Virus record (IMG/VR): IMGVR_UViG_3300017971_000439 | Location: 1 to 42,822 of that record | Length of the DNA stretch: 42,822 nt | Direction: 5' to 3' (one strand) | Source: a virus | Part shown: positions 1 to 6,817 of the stretch, in pieces | How positions within the stretch are numbered: the stretch's first letter is position 1 | Layout of the letters: each line of letters opens with the position of its first letter | Position numbers and translations under genes: made by a program | Notes under the pieces: generated by a model | Database searches by the model: none | Told to the model about the DNA's origin: nothing | The model's input: only the letters and a program-made list of their open reading frames with translations

Positions 1-11
1 CGTTAGCGACC
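1..11. repeat. Left copy of 11-bp terminal identity
   Basis: The sequence CGTTAGCGACC opens the window and also closes it at 42812-42822. This is either the overlap left when a circular molecule was linearised or a cohesive-end (cos) sequence of about the lambda size (12 nt). Its place about 1.2 kb upstream of the small terminase gene, reading leftward, is compatible with cos. Confidence 0.6.
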
Positions 12-60
12 CGTGTTGGAATTGCCTTTAGGAAGGACCCACGATTTAAATTATATCTAA

Positions 61-342
61 TCATTTCAGCACTTTCAACTTGTCACCGTTGTTACTCTCG
101 TTTCGCGGCCTGTCGTCCTGTATAACGAACTGGCATTTGGCGCAGTAGACAACCGGCAGGTTAACGAACAGATCGTTCGGCGATCCCACCAGAATCTTAG
201 AGACTCGCTTCAGCTTCATGCCGGTCAGGAACACCTCGCTACCGCATTTCTGGCACAGAACAGCCCGTGTTTGTTTTTCATCCAATAGCTTGGTCGTCGT
301 TCGCCCCATCGCGTCTTTAACGTCAACCCTGATCGTCGCCAT
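61..342 (-). CDS. Small zinc-ribbon protein, 93 aa
   Basis: No named family recognised. The protein carries two CxxC knuckles, LCQKC at about residues 29-33 and YCAKC at about 67-71, with a beta-rich stretch between them, which is the layout of a zinc ribbon. The start is supported by GGGAGG a few bases ahead of the ATG. It overlaps the end of the upstream zinc-knuckle gene by 20 bases, so the two are probably translationally coupled. It is the last gene of the leftward early operon before the genome end. Role in nucleic-acid or protein binding is only inferred from the zinc ligands. Confidence 0.65.
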   Translation of the reverse strand: MATIRVDVKDAMGRTTTKLLDEKQTRAVLCQKCGSEVFLTGMKLKRVSKILVGSPNDLFVNLPVVYCAKCQFVIQDDRPRNESNNGDKLKVLK

Positions 343-511
343 AATGCCTCCCTATCGCGTTTGTCGGTTCTCGCTTTTTTATCCAACAGGCCGGACAGAT
401 GCCCATGCAATCCGCCCAGACCTTGCCCACTGCTTTATTTTTGAGCGGTACGCTAAACGTCAGGCCGCACAATCGGCAGAAAACCTTTAATGTTTGCATG
501 GGTATCCCCAT
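323..511 (-). CDS. Tiny double-CxxC zinc-knuckle protein, up to 62 aa
   Basis: Two Cys pairs (CRLC near residue 12 and CPAC near residue 39) suggest a single zinc-binding knuckle. The first ATG (511) has no clear Shine-Dalgarno. The second Met, four codons on, follows GGGG at a workable distance and may be the true start. It overlaps the next gene by 20 bases. Com-like phage regulators have this size and composition, but I see no specific signature, so function is unknown. Confidence 0.5.
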   Translation of the reverse strand: MGIPMQTLKVFCRLCGLTFSVPLKNKAVGKVWADCMGICPACWIKKREPTNAIGRHYGDDQG

Positions 512-535
512 TTTTTTTCGCTCAAAATTCGGCCT

Positions 536-604
536 TTAGGTTATCGCGATCAAAATGAATGTAACCAACCATAGCAAGATAATAAAAAGCGCCGTGTCTC
601 CCAT
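536..604 (-). CDS. Possible 22-aa single-span membrane peptide
   Basis: This ORF begins MGDTALFII and continues as an almost uninterrupted hydrophobic helix to a TAA stop. It lies 4 bases after the stop of the 55-aa gene and before the zinc-knuckle gene, filling most of an otherwise empty gap in the operon. No strong ribosome site is visible (GGAA about 14 bases upstream), so expression by reinitiation is the likeliest route. It could also be chance. Confidence 0.35.
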   Translation of the reverse strand: MGDTALFIILLWLVTFILIAIT

Positions 605-608
605 TTTT

Positions 609-776
609 TCAGTTGCTTTCCATTTCGATAACATGGACAATCTCACCCAGGACGCTCTCACCCTTATGTGTAATCTTTCGCTCGGCGTCCTTGAGGCTGT
701 CGGCTTCGACGGTTCCGGCCATGGTTTTGCCGTTTAGCTCGTATTGCGTGGCGTACTGTTTCGGTTGATGTGCCAT
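609..776 (-). CDS. Small hypothetical protein, 55 aa
   Basis: The ORF starts MAHQPKQYATQYELNGKTM and ends VIEMESN before TGA at 609-611. A GGAGGGGG ribosome site lies about 12-19 bases upstream. The polar, charged sequence with one short beta-like segment (YELNGKTMAGTVEAD) resembles small single-domain phage proteins, but no family is recognised. The gene fills a gap in the leftward operon and its reading frame uses the same codon style as its neighbours. Confidence 0.6.
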   Translation of the reverse strand: MAHQPKQYATQYELNGKTMAGTVEADSLKDAERKITHKGESVLGEIVHVIEMESN

Positions 777-810
777 TTTGGAGACACCCCCTCCCGGTTG
801 TTTTTTTTTA

Positions 811-915
811 GAGTTGTCTTGTGTTGTCTTGTCTCGTCATGTCAAGTCGCGTCCTGTCCTGTCATGTCATGTCACGTCGAGTCACGTCTCGTCTAGTCAC
901 GTCTGGTCACGTTTT
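811..915. repeat. Pentanucleotide-phased GTCNN repeat tract
   Basis: From 816 to 910 the sequence can be cut into 19 consecutive 5-mers. Eighteen begin with GTC (the exception is GTGTT at 821) while the last two bases vary freely (TT, TC, AT, AA, GC, CT, AC, GA, TA, TG). It sits between the stop of the VRR-NUC gene and the start of the 55-aa gene. A period of five does not fit a coding repeat. No spacer/repeat structure of CRISPR type is present. Confidence 0.9.
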
Positions 916-917
916 CT

Positions 918-1259
918 TTAAACCACCCCCTTCTGGTAATTTTTCAGCGCTTGCCATGCCTCGTCACAGCTTCGGCAGACCTCCACCCTGTGATTCAATT
1001 TCCGTAATATTTCGATCATGCGTTTCTGATCTTTCGTCACTCTCCCGGTTTTGGTTTTCATCTCGATCCACAGGCCGTGATATTTACCATTTGCCACCGG
1101 GTAATGAATGTCAGGTATCCCACGCTTGACGCCTTCGGCTTTCAGTTTTGCGGCGACGGCGATATGACGATGGCCGCCGTTTGGTATGGCGTAGATCGGT
1201 TCAATGTTGTGTTTTTTACAACGGGCAAAAAACAACGCTTGTTCAAGGTGTTCGCTCAT
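918..1259 (-). CDS. VRR-NUC domain endonuclease, 113 aa
   Basis: A compact PD-(D/E)XK-type nuclease of the VRR-NUC family (stand-alone phage versions are thought to cut branched or flapped DNA such as Holliday junctions). Visible hallmarks are an N-terminal helix with Glu (SEHLEQALF), the PNGG element at about residues 26-29, GIPDI with the catalytic Asp at about 48-52, and WIEMKTKTGRVTKDQ carrying the E-x-K pair and the Gln. The length matches stand-alone viral members. It lies downstream of the primase-helicase in the same leftward operon, which fits resolution of replication or recombination intermediates before packaging. Confidence 0.85.
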   Translation of the reverse strand: MSEHLEQALFFARCKKHNIEPIYAIPNGGHRHIAVAAKLKAEGVKRGIPDIHYPVANGKYHGLWIEMKTKTGRVTKDQKRMIEILRKLNHRVEVCRSCDEAWQALKNYQKGVV

Positions 1260-1286
1260 AGTGTTGTAAAGTGCAGCATGGTTTTA

Positions 1287-1497
1287 CTACGCTATTGCTA
1301 CGCTATATTTGTAATAATATTATATATATATAGTATAGTGTAGTAGTGTAGTGTATATGTATATAAATATCCTAATTTATCTCGCGTATACCCCCATCTC
1401 TCTCTCCCCCTGGAAGGTGCTACGCTACGCTTCTGTTTTTTTGGCTTAAACATATGATTTTCTTATAAATATAGTATAGCAAGCGTTTGCTACACTA
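1287..1497. repeat. Cluster of TAGYRTAG octamers in AT-rich intergenic DNA
   Basis: CTACGCTA occurs at 1287-1294, 1298-1305 and 1420-1427 and CTACACTA at 1490-1497. In the other orientation, TAGTATAG occurs at 1331-1338 and 1472-1479 and TAGTGTAG at 1336-1343 and 1344-1351. The copies surround an alternating TA tract (1319-1332). Repeats beside a primase-helicase gene with easily melted DNA are what an origin with iterons looks like. Operator sites are the alternative. Confidence 0.55.
1472..1497 (-). terminator. Dyad at the 3' end of the primase gene
   Basis: Arms TAGTATAGCAA and TTGCTACACTA (one G-T pair) flank a 3-base loop and overlap the primase stop codon. On the minus strand the hairpin is followed by TATTTAT, a poor T-run, so it is either a weak terminator or two inverted copies of the local octamer. 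Confidence 0.35.
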
Positions 1498-3565
1498 TTT
1501 TGGCGACAAAATAGGAAATAATTTTCCTGCCGTTTTTTGCCGTCTCCTCTTTTGCGCCGATTTCTCCCGTTGAAATTAAATCCTTCAAGTATTGGTTTAA
1601 GTCTTTGGACGTCAGACCTCGGCATTCCCTTTGCATTAATTCGCGTTGCGAAATGGTATTTGTTATATTTCTTTGCATTCCTTTTCTAATACCTTTTACA
1701 ATTTTCTGTTTCCAGCGAACGATCTCATTGTCTGCAACATTTTCTTGAATCTGAATGATGGTATTTGTGATTAAATAATCAACGGTTTTACACGCCCACT
1801 CAATTGAATCCGTATCGACCTTTTTTACACCTACCCCACATTTAGAAAGCGCGTGAATAAGCGCCATTTTAGCGGCGTGTTCAGCCGCTCGTCCATAAAT
1901 GGATGATATGCCGTCACCGACTGTTTTGTGCCTGTTTTTAAGGCTGTGGTAGCCTCTGGCCCACGTTTCAAACATTTCCTGCGCTTCATTTGTGCGGGAT
2001 ATAATTTTAGGCACAGGAATAGCGGACAGGTTGCCGTTGGCTGTATCCATCTTTGTCTCAATCTGAAAAATATCCGAAATCTGTTTTTCAATGCTTGGAG
2101 ACGAATGGAAAGATATAACCGACTTCGGAAACGGTGCATCGTGATGCGACTCCCAGATAAGCACTCGCGCTAAAAAACCATCGGCCACCTCACCGCCGGT
2201 CAGCGACTCCCAGAACCGCTCCGGAGTGCTGGCACCGTACATAGCTAAGTGATGCCAGTTGACACGGATGGCATCCCCGTTTGCGTAATTTTTAATCTCA
2301 GGCCTGTCGGTGGCGCTGAACAGTTTTATAAATAAACGAGGAATATCAGACGCCGCTGAATCCGGTTTTTTAAGTCCTTTTAAAACAAGCCCGATTTCAT
2401 CGAGCATCATAAAAGTGACTTCGCTTCCGGGTTGACTGAGCCAGCGCAGAATCGCCGTTGAGCTTGTAAGCTCGGTCGGCCCTATCGTTCTGGCGGCGGC
2501 GGTGCGGGATAGAAGCTGCGGGAAGGTGGAAAACGGTGCGTTTTTACCGGCACCGGAATAACCCAAAGCGATTGAATAGATGTTTGTCCGGAGTCCGGTT
2601 TCGGTTTGGATCTTCTGACCGGCGACATTGCCAAGAAGCGTAACCGCTGCGGCGAGGCTGAAAAAAGGAACGGATACGGTGCTGTTTATTTCAATGTAAT
2701 CTATAAGCTCCTGCAGCAACCCGCCGGGATTTAAAACCTCACACGGTACATCGTTATTTTCGTACTGACAGACCTCCGGCTCGACCGTTTCGTCCGATAT
2801 GACAATCTGCGCTTCGTCGGGCTCGTATTTTAAAGCGGATTTAAAGGTGGGAAGGAGTTCTGACTCCGGATACGGCGGATCGCACCTATCGGCAAACGAT
2901 TTTAATAAAAGCCATATTTCGTCTTCGGTGAGGTTTTTGCCGCGCAACCGGCAAGCTTCTTTAAACAGTATGACGTTACGTTCGCCCTTGGATATGCCGG
3001 TGGACACTTTATCTGTATCGAGTTTCGCGGATATAGTGGACAAATCGACATTGAGATTCCCGCCTCCATTCGGCGGCACATATTCGGCCAAATCGTCCCA
3101 GCCATCCATGAGAAACTGCCACCGGTATTGATGCCCGGTTTCATGGATAGACGGCGGTGCGACGAAATAACCGCCCTCTCCACGAATATCGACCTCCGGT
3201 GCCAATCGGACGGAGTTTCTTATAACTGAATCTTTCGGGATTTTATAAATGGCATGGATGCCTTTTTTCGTAATCGAATACACTCCCGTTTTCGGAAGAT
3301 GCGTATTCATCCACTCGATTCCCTTTGGGCCATCAGCATCGACGCAGAATATACCGCTTATTTTACCGCAAATGATGGCAATGTTCGCATGTGGCCACGA
3401 ATTCCACCAACGAATTATATCATCATCGGTCGGGTGGCTCTTTTGGTACTTTTCCCATTTTATGTACGGCCTTTTATCTGATCGTTTAACAGGAAGGATC
3501 GAAAACCCCATGTCGAGCAACTCAAGCGCTGCATTTACCATCTCCTCTGACGGGCACTCTTTCAT
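1490..3565 (-). CDS. Primase-polymerase / DUF3987-type helicase fusion
   Basis: Replication initiator enzyme combining primer synthesis and an ATPase. The N-terminal part has the bifunctional primase/polymerase (Prim-Pol) pattern: GFSILPVKRSDKRP, then FCVDADG with the metal-binding acidic pair near residue 85, and VDIRGEGGYFVAPPS near 140. The C-terminal part is a DUF3987-like P-loop ATPase with Walker A GYSGAGKN near residue 345 and Walker B FMMLDEIG near 390. The ORF is open from 3595, but the Met at 3565 follows AGGGA and is the better start; both overlap the upstream nuclease gene. The C-terminal 80 residues are basic and helical. The last gene base pairs form part of a dyad. Confidence 0.85.
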   Translation of the reverse strand: MKECPSEEMVNAALELLDMGFSILPVKRSDKRPYIKWEKYQKSHPTDDDIIRWWNSWPHANIAIICGKISGIFCVDADGPKGIEWMNTHLPKTGVYSITKKGIHAIYKIPKDSVIRNSVRLAPEVDIRGEGGYFVAPPSIHETGHQYRWQFLMDGWDDLAEYVPPNGGGNLNVDLSTISAKLDTDKVSTGISKGERNVILFKEACRLRGKNLTEDEIWLLLKSFADRCDPPYPESELLPTFKSALKYEPDEAQIVISDETVEPEVCQYENNDVPCEVLNPGGLLQELIDYIEINSTVSVPFFSLAAAVTLLGNVAGQKIQTETGLRTNIYSIALGYSGAGKNAPFSTFPQLLSRTAAARTIGPTELTSSTAILRWLSQPGSEVTFMMLDEIGLVLKGLKKPDSAASDIPRLFIKLFSATDRPEIKNYANGDAIRVNWHHLAMYGASTPERFWESLTGGEVADGFLARVLIWESHHDAPFPKSVISFHSSPSIEKQISDIFQIETKMDTANGNLSAIPVPKIISRTNEAQEMFETWARGYHSLKNRHKTVGDGISSIYGRAAEHAAKMALIHALSKCGVGVKKVDTDSIEWACKTVDYLITNTIIQIQENVADNEIVRWKQKIVKGIRKGMQRNITNTISQRELMQRECRGLTSKDLNQYLKDLISTGEIGAKEETAKNGRKIISYFVAKIV

Positions 3566-4442
3566 AGCTTTTCCCTGATTTTTCAAATCGATCATTCCAA
3601 TCCGGGCACCCCGTACCCCATGTTTTTATCTCGAACGGATGTTTAGGATGAGAACACCACGGCTTGCACGTTCCCGCTGGGAACACGCAAAAATGACATG
3701 TTCCGCAAACTTGATTCGTCACTATGGTTTCCTCCGGATACCAGCAGGCTTGACGATGATCACACCACTGGCAATAGAAGCTGTCGATTTCAAACGGCCT
3801 GGGCGGTATTTCGTTTGATACGATTATTCTTTTGGCTCTGGATATAAGCGCCTGGGCGTCGGTTTGGTTATAATAAAACCGCTCGGCGTACCACTCGGAA
3901 TTATCTTTGCAGACGAACGTATAAATCGCCCGATCCGTGCCGGAATAATGCATCATCATCTGCGCCTGACAGTAATATCCCGGATAAACGTGCTTAACGC
4001 CGAACTGCTTTATCGCTGAAAACTTTTTAAGATTGACGCTTTTAGCGTCCCATACATGCGGTGCCGATGTGACGCCGTGGATGATGCCGTCCGGATGACC
4101 TCTAAAAAAACCGTTGTGGTCTTTATACGATGCTTGCCGATCCGTGATTTTATACCCGGCAGTTTCGAGCCAGAATATCTGCATCTGTTCGATGTAATCA
4201 CCGACATTGAAAAGCTGCAGCATCCGTCCGTCTTTTGGCTTCGACGGCGCTCCACGAAAGCCGTACCATATATCCCGGTCGCACGGCTTTCCGATCTGGC
4301 TCATGCCGAGATAAAAGCCACGGTAATAGCGGTGCTTGACCGGTATAGTGAAAGAGCCTGTAAATCGAGCCGTCGCTTCGTAGACCTCGTTTATAAGGCG
4401 CTGCACCGGGCGGTCTTCAATTAGTTGGGGGAGTTTAGGCAC
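3522..4442 (-). CDS. RecB/Cas4-like PD-(D/E)XK nuclease with Cys cluster, 306 aa
   Basis: DNA exonuclease-type protein. The core motifs are GHPDGII (catalytic Asp, about residues 115-121) and VWDAKSV (Asp-x-Lys, about 130-136), followed by a Gln helix (YYCQAQMMMHY). One Cys near residue 53 (PCDRDIWYG) and CQWCDHRQACW near 225 give the four-cysteine arrangement that holds an iron-sulphur cluster in Cas4/AddB nucleases. An extra tail with six or more Cys (CGTCHFC and following) could bind zinc. Starts with GTG, overlapping the IbrA-like gene by 8 bases. No CRISPR array is present, so a role in phage recombination or end processing is inferred. Confidence 0.8.
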   Translation of the reverse strand: MPKLPQLIEDRPVQRLINEVYEATARFTGSFTIPVKHRYYRGFYLGMSQIGKPCDRDIWYGFRGAPSKPKDGRMLQLFNVGDYIEQMQIFWLETAGYKITDRQASYKDHNGFFRGHPDGIIHGVTSAPHVWDAKSVNLKKFSAIKQFGVKHVYPGYYCQAQMMMHYSGTDRAIYTFVCKDNSEWYAERFYYNQTDAQALISRAKRIIVSNEIPPRPFEIDSFYCQWCDHRQACWYPEETIVTNQVCGTCHFCVFPAGTCKPWCSHPKHPFEIKTWGTGCPDWNDRFEKSGKSYERVPVRGDGKCSA

Positions 4443-5676
4443 TAAATAGCTCCTGTTGCTTTTGCCTTGTTTTTTTCTTTGATTCGATTCTTCTTTTTTT
4501 AATTTCTTTATACATTTGATACGCTTCGCTTTTTGGTTGCGATTGCCCTAATCCTTTGCACCAATAATCATTACGCAATAAAACTTTACACATCCGTCTC
4601 CATGACGGAGCCCAACATTTATTTTCAAGCTCTGGTGGCGATTCATCCGGTATTTTAGAATATCCTCTCTGATGCCATCCATGAATAAACTTTTTAAATC
4701 GATACAAATAATGCTCTCTTGTTTTTTTCGGCATTGTTTGAAGAAGCAAATTACAAAAACTTTTCCAGGTATGATTTTCAGGTTTTGTTATTTTATTATA
4801 ACCGGTCATGTTGCCGTTTTCCTGTATATACAAAGCACCAGAATTGGCTCCGTTTACTCTTTCGACCAACTTATACCAAGTTTTAGGTTCTAATATATGA
4901 TAAAGCCATAATCCTCGCCGCTGGTCATCTCCGTATGGTTGACACAGCCTTTGCTGGCTTAACTTTACTCCAGCCTGATACATTTTATCGTATATTTTAT
5001 TGTATGGTTTTTTCGGATAATGGGCGTGATACGTCCAAATGTCTTCGGTTTTCCAATCGTAGATAGGATATACGTTATAGCAATTAGTGACGGTTTTAGT
5101 TGTCCACCGATAATCGTTAAACATTAAACCTTCTTTTCTCCAGGTTGCTATCGCGCAATGTCGGTGTAGGCTCTCATCCGCTCGTATGGCAATAAATCCG
5201 GCGGTCATCTTATTTTGCGAATACCACTCACCGAATAAAACAATAAATTCCTCAAACTCCATTTCCGGCAAACAAAAAGGGTAATCTTGTTCTGTTTTAC
5301 AGCTAAACGGTTTTTCTCTTATCCACATATCTTTCTTTGATTCGTCCCAACATACCCACTGTGGCTCAAAATTGGTAACAGCATTTCTTAGCCGCATAGG
5401 AACGCATATCCAGTGTGGGTCAATATATTCTTTATATAAAGAAAACATCTTATAAATGTGTTTTATTGTCTCCTGATATTGCGCTTCAAAATCAATAAAC
5501 ATTACCGCGACTTTCTTTTTTCTTTTTACCGCTTCTTCCATTATCAGGTGCATTAAAACGGTGCTATCCTTTCCACCGGAGAAAGCACAATAAATCCGTT
5601 CAAAATTATCAAATACAATTTTTATCCGGCTTCTGGCAGCAGTTAAAACATCGACGCTATTATATATTTTATCCAT
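4435..5676 (-). CDS. ibrA: IbrA-like PAPS-reductase-family protein (DUF3440), 413 aa
   Basis: Member of the phosphoadenylylsulphate-reductase / PP-loop ATPase superfamily. The PP-loop CAFSGGKDSTVL lies at about residues 30-41 and binds ATP or an adenylated sulphur compound. An aromatic region (YPIYDWKTEDIWTY) and LCQPYGDDQRRGLWLYH follow, as in the DUF3440/IbrA group. The C-terminus is very basic. It starts one base after the stop of the ParB-like gene, with no Shine-Dalgarno, so it is probably translationally coupled. The pair is clearly more AT-rich than the genes on both sides, suggesting recent acquisition. In E. coli, ibrA/ibrB were described as activators of immunoglobulin-binding protein genes. 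The biochemical activity is unknown; modification of a nucleic acid is an inference. Confidence 0.75.
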   Translation of the reverse strand: MDKIYNSVDVLTAARSRIKIVFDNFERIYCAFSGGKDSTVLMHLIMEEAVKRKKKVAVMFIDFEAQYQETIKHIYKMFSLYKEYIDPHWICVPMRLRNAVTNFEPQWVCWDESKKDMWIREKPFSCKTEQDYPFCLPEMEFEEFIVLFGEWYSQNKMTAGFIAIRADESLHRHCAIATWRKEGLMFNDYRWTTKTVTNCYNVYPIYDWKTEDIWTYHAHYPKKPYNKIYDKMYQAGVKLSQQRLCQPYGDDQRRGLWLYHILEPKTWYKLVERVNGANSGALYIQENGNMTGYNKITKPENHTWKSFCNLLLQTMPKKTREHYLYRFKKFIHGWHQRGYSKIPDESPPELENKCWAPSWRRMCKVLLRNDYWCKGLGQSQPKSEAYQMYKEIKKRRIESKKKTRQKQQELFSA

Positions 5677-5677
5677 A

Positions 5678-6817
5678 TCAATACAGGTCTACTTGACGAC
5701 CGCCTCCCAAAGCTTCTTCCATCGTTACTTTTTTCATCCCGTTTATTTTGAGCCATTTATTTAAATAAGTTAACGCTGTTTCGTTGGCTTTCTTTTGCTG
5801 TTCATCCGAAAGGAGATTGAATCCACTTCTATATTTTGATGGTATCCCTTTCGCATAACAACATGACGCTTGCCCAAGCCATGCAATACGGTTAAAAGAA
5901 ACATTGGTTAAATAATGCTCACAAGAATGTTTCCATTCTTTTATTACCTTCTCTAATGTTTCCGAAAACAATTTTATATCAGACAAAAAATCTCGATATA
6001 CAATTTCACACTGTTCTCTTGTCATCCCTGGTTTTTTGGTATCGTAGAATCCGGCCTTGTAGCACTCCCATTTATCCCATTTGTGAAATATCCTATTGCC
6101 GTCATTTGTATTTATTGTTCTGAAATCGTTTGTTTCGTCACCATAGGTTTCTATGTCATCCGAAAGCTGATCAAAATCATCATCGAAAGTATTATCTTCG
6201 ATATCCCACGACATAGAAAAATTTTTATCTTTAAACATTTCAGCCAAACCGGTTATCTGGCACAACCTTAATATTTCGTCAGGGTCCATCCCTAATTCAG
6301 TTGCTATTTTTTGATCTGTCCAATTCCTTCTTTTTAGCTCGACAACAATATCAGACATACCGTCTATGGTATGTTTTCCACGGGCTCGGTTATGCCTTAT
6401 GGTTGAAGCAATTCGATTATTTTTTTCTGTTCTATCTGAATTTACAATTGTTACCGGCAAATATCCTTTTACTCGGCTTCTAATATCGAGAATTTCTTTT
6501 CCGACTCTATTTCTATGGTATCCGTCAACAACCTCATATTTTGTGCAGTTTTTCCATGTAACGATTGGTTGTGTGTACCCATCTTCTCTGATTGAATGTT
6601 CCAGCAATTTCATTTCCGGTGGAGCCACTTTATTCGGATTATAGTCATTCGCCGTAACTTCACTTGACTTTATCCAAAGCACACAGTCAACCGGTTCTTT
6701 TTTAAATGGAGAATAATCTGACAACATTTTTTTTATTAAATTTATATGTTCTATTTTTTCCTCTGTATCCAACTTGTCTAAGAAACTTAGATCTTCTTTT
6801 ATTTTATCTAACATCAT
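5678..6817 (-). CDS. ibrB: IbrB-like ParB/sulfiredoxin-fold protein, 379 aa
   Basis: After a 50-residue helical lead, the ParB-type domain runs from about residue 50 to 150. It contains SEVTANDYNPN, then EHSIREDGYTQPIV, and the box VDGYHRNRVGKE, which matches the nucleotide-binding GxxR region of ParB/Srx proteins. A helical HTH-like stretch follows (WTDQKIATELGMDPDEIL). The C-terminal 180 residues are helical and specific to this group. It overlaps the helicase end by 14 bases and precedes the PAPS-reductase-like partner, reproducing the ibrB-ibrA gene order. It is not a partition protein in context, because no ParA or parS-like repeats are seen. Low GC compared with flanking genes. Confidence 0.75.
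   Translation of the reverse strand: MMLDKIKEDLSFLDKLDTEEKIEHINLIKKMLSDYSPFKKEPVDCVLWIKSSEVTANDYNPNKVAPPEMKLLEHSIREDGYTQPIVTWKNCTKYEVVDGYHRNRVGKEILDIRSRVKGYLPVTIVNSDRTEKNNRIASTIRHNRARGKHTIDGMSDIVVELKRRNWTDQKIATELGMDPDEILRLCQITGLAEMFKDKNFSMSWDIEDNTFDDDFDQLSDDIETYGDETNDFRTINTNDGNRIFHKWDKWECYKAGFYDTKKPGMTREQCEIVYRDFLSDIKLFSETLEKVIKEWKHSCEHYLTNVSFNRIAWLGQASCCYAKGIPSKYRSGFNLLSDEQQKKANETALTYLNKWLKINGMKKVTMEEALGGGRQVDLY

Noticed and set aside
811-915. CRISPR array
   Set aside because: The unit is five bases with no conserved long repeat or spacers, and no cas genes are nearby; the Cas4-like protein is a lone phage nuclease.
821-1129. Plus-strand 102-aa ORF starting MLSCLVMSSRV
   Set aside because: Produced by the GTCNN tract and antisense to the VRR-NUC gene, with no ribosome site.
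5678-6817. Plasmid-type ParB partition protein
   Set aside because: No ParA partner or parS-like sites; the partner is a PAPS-reductase-like gene, as in ibrBA.
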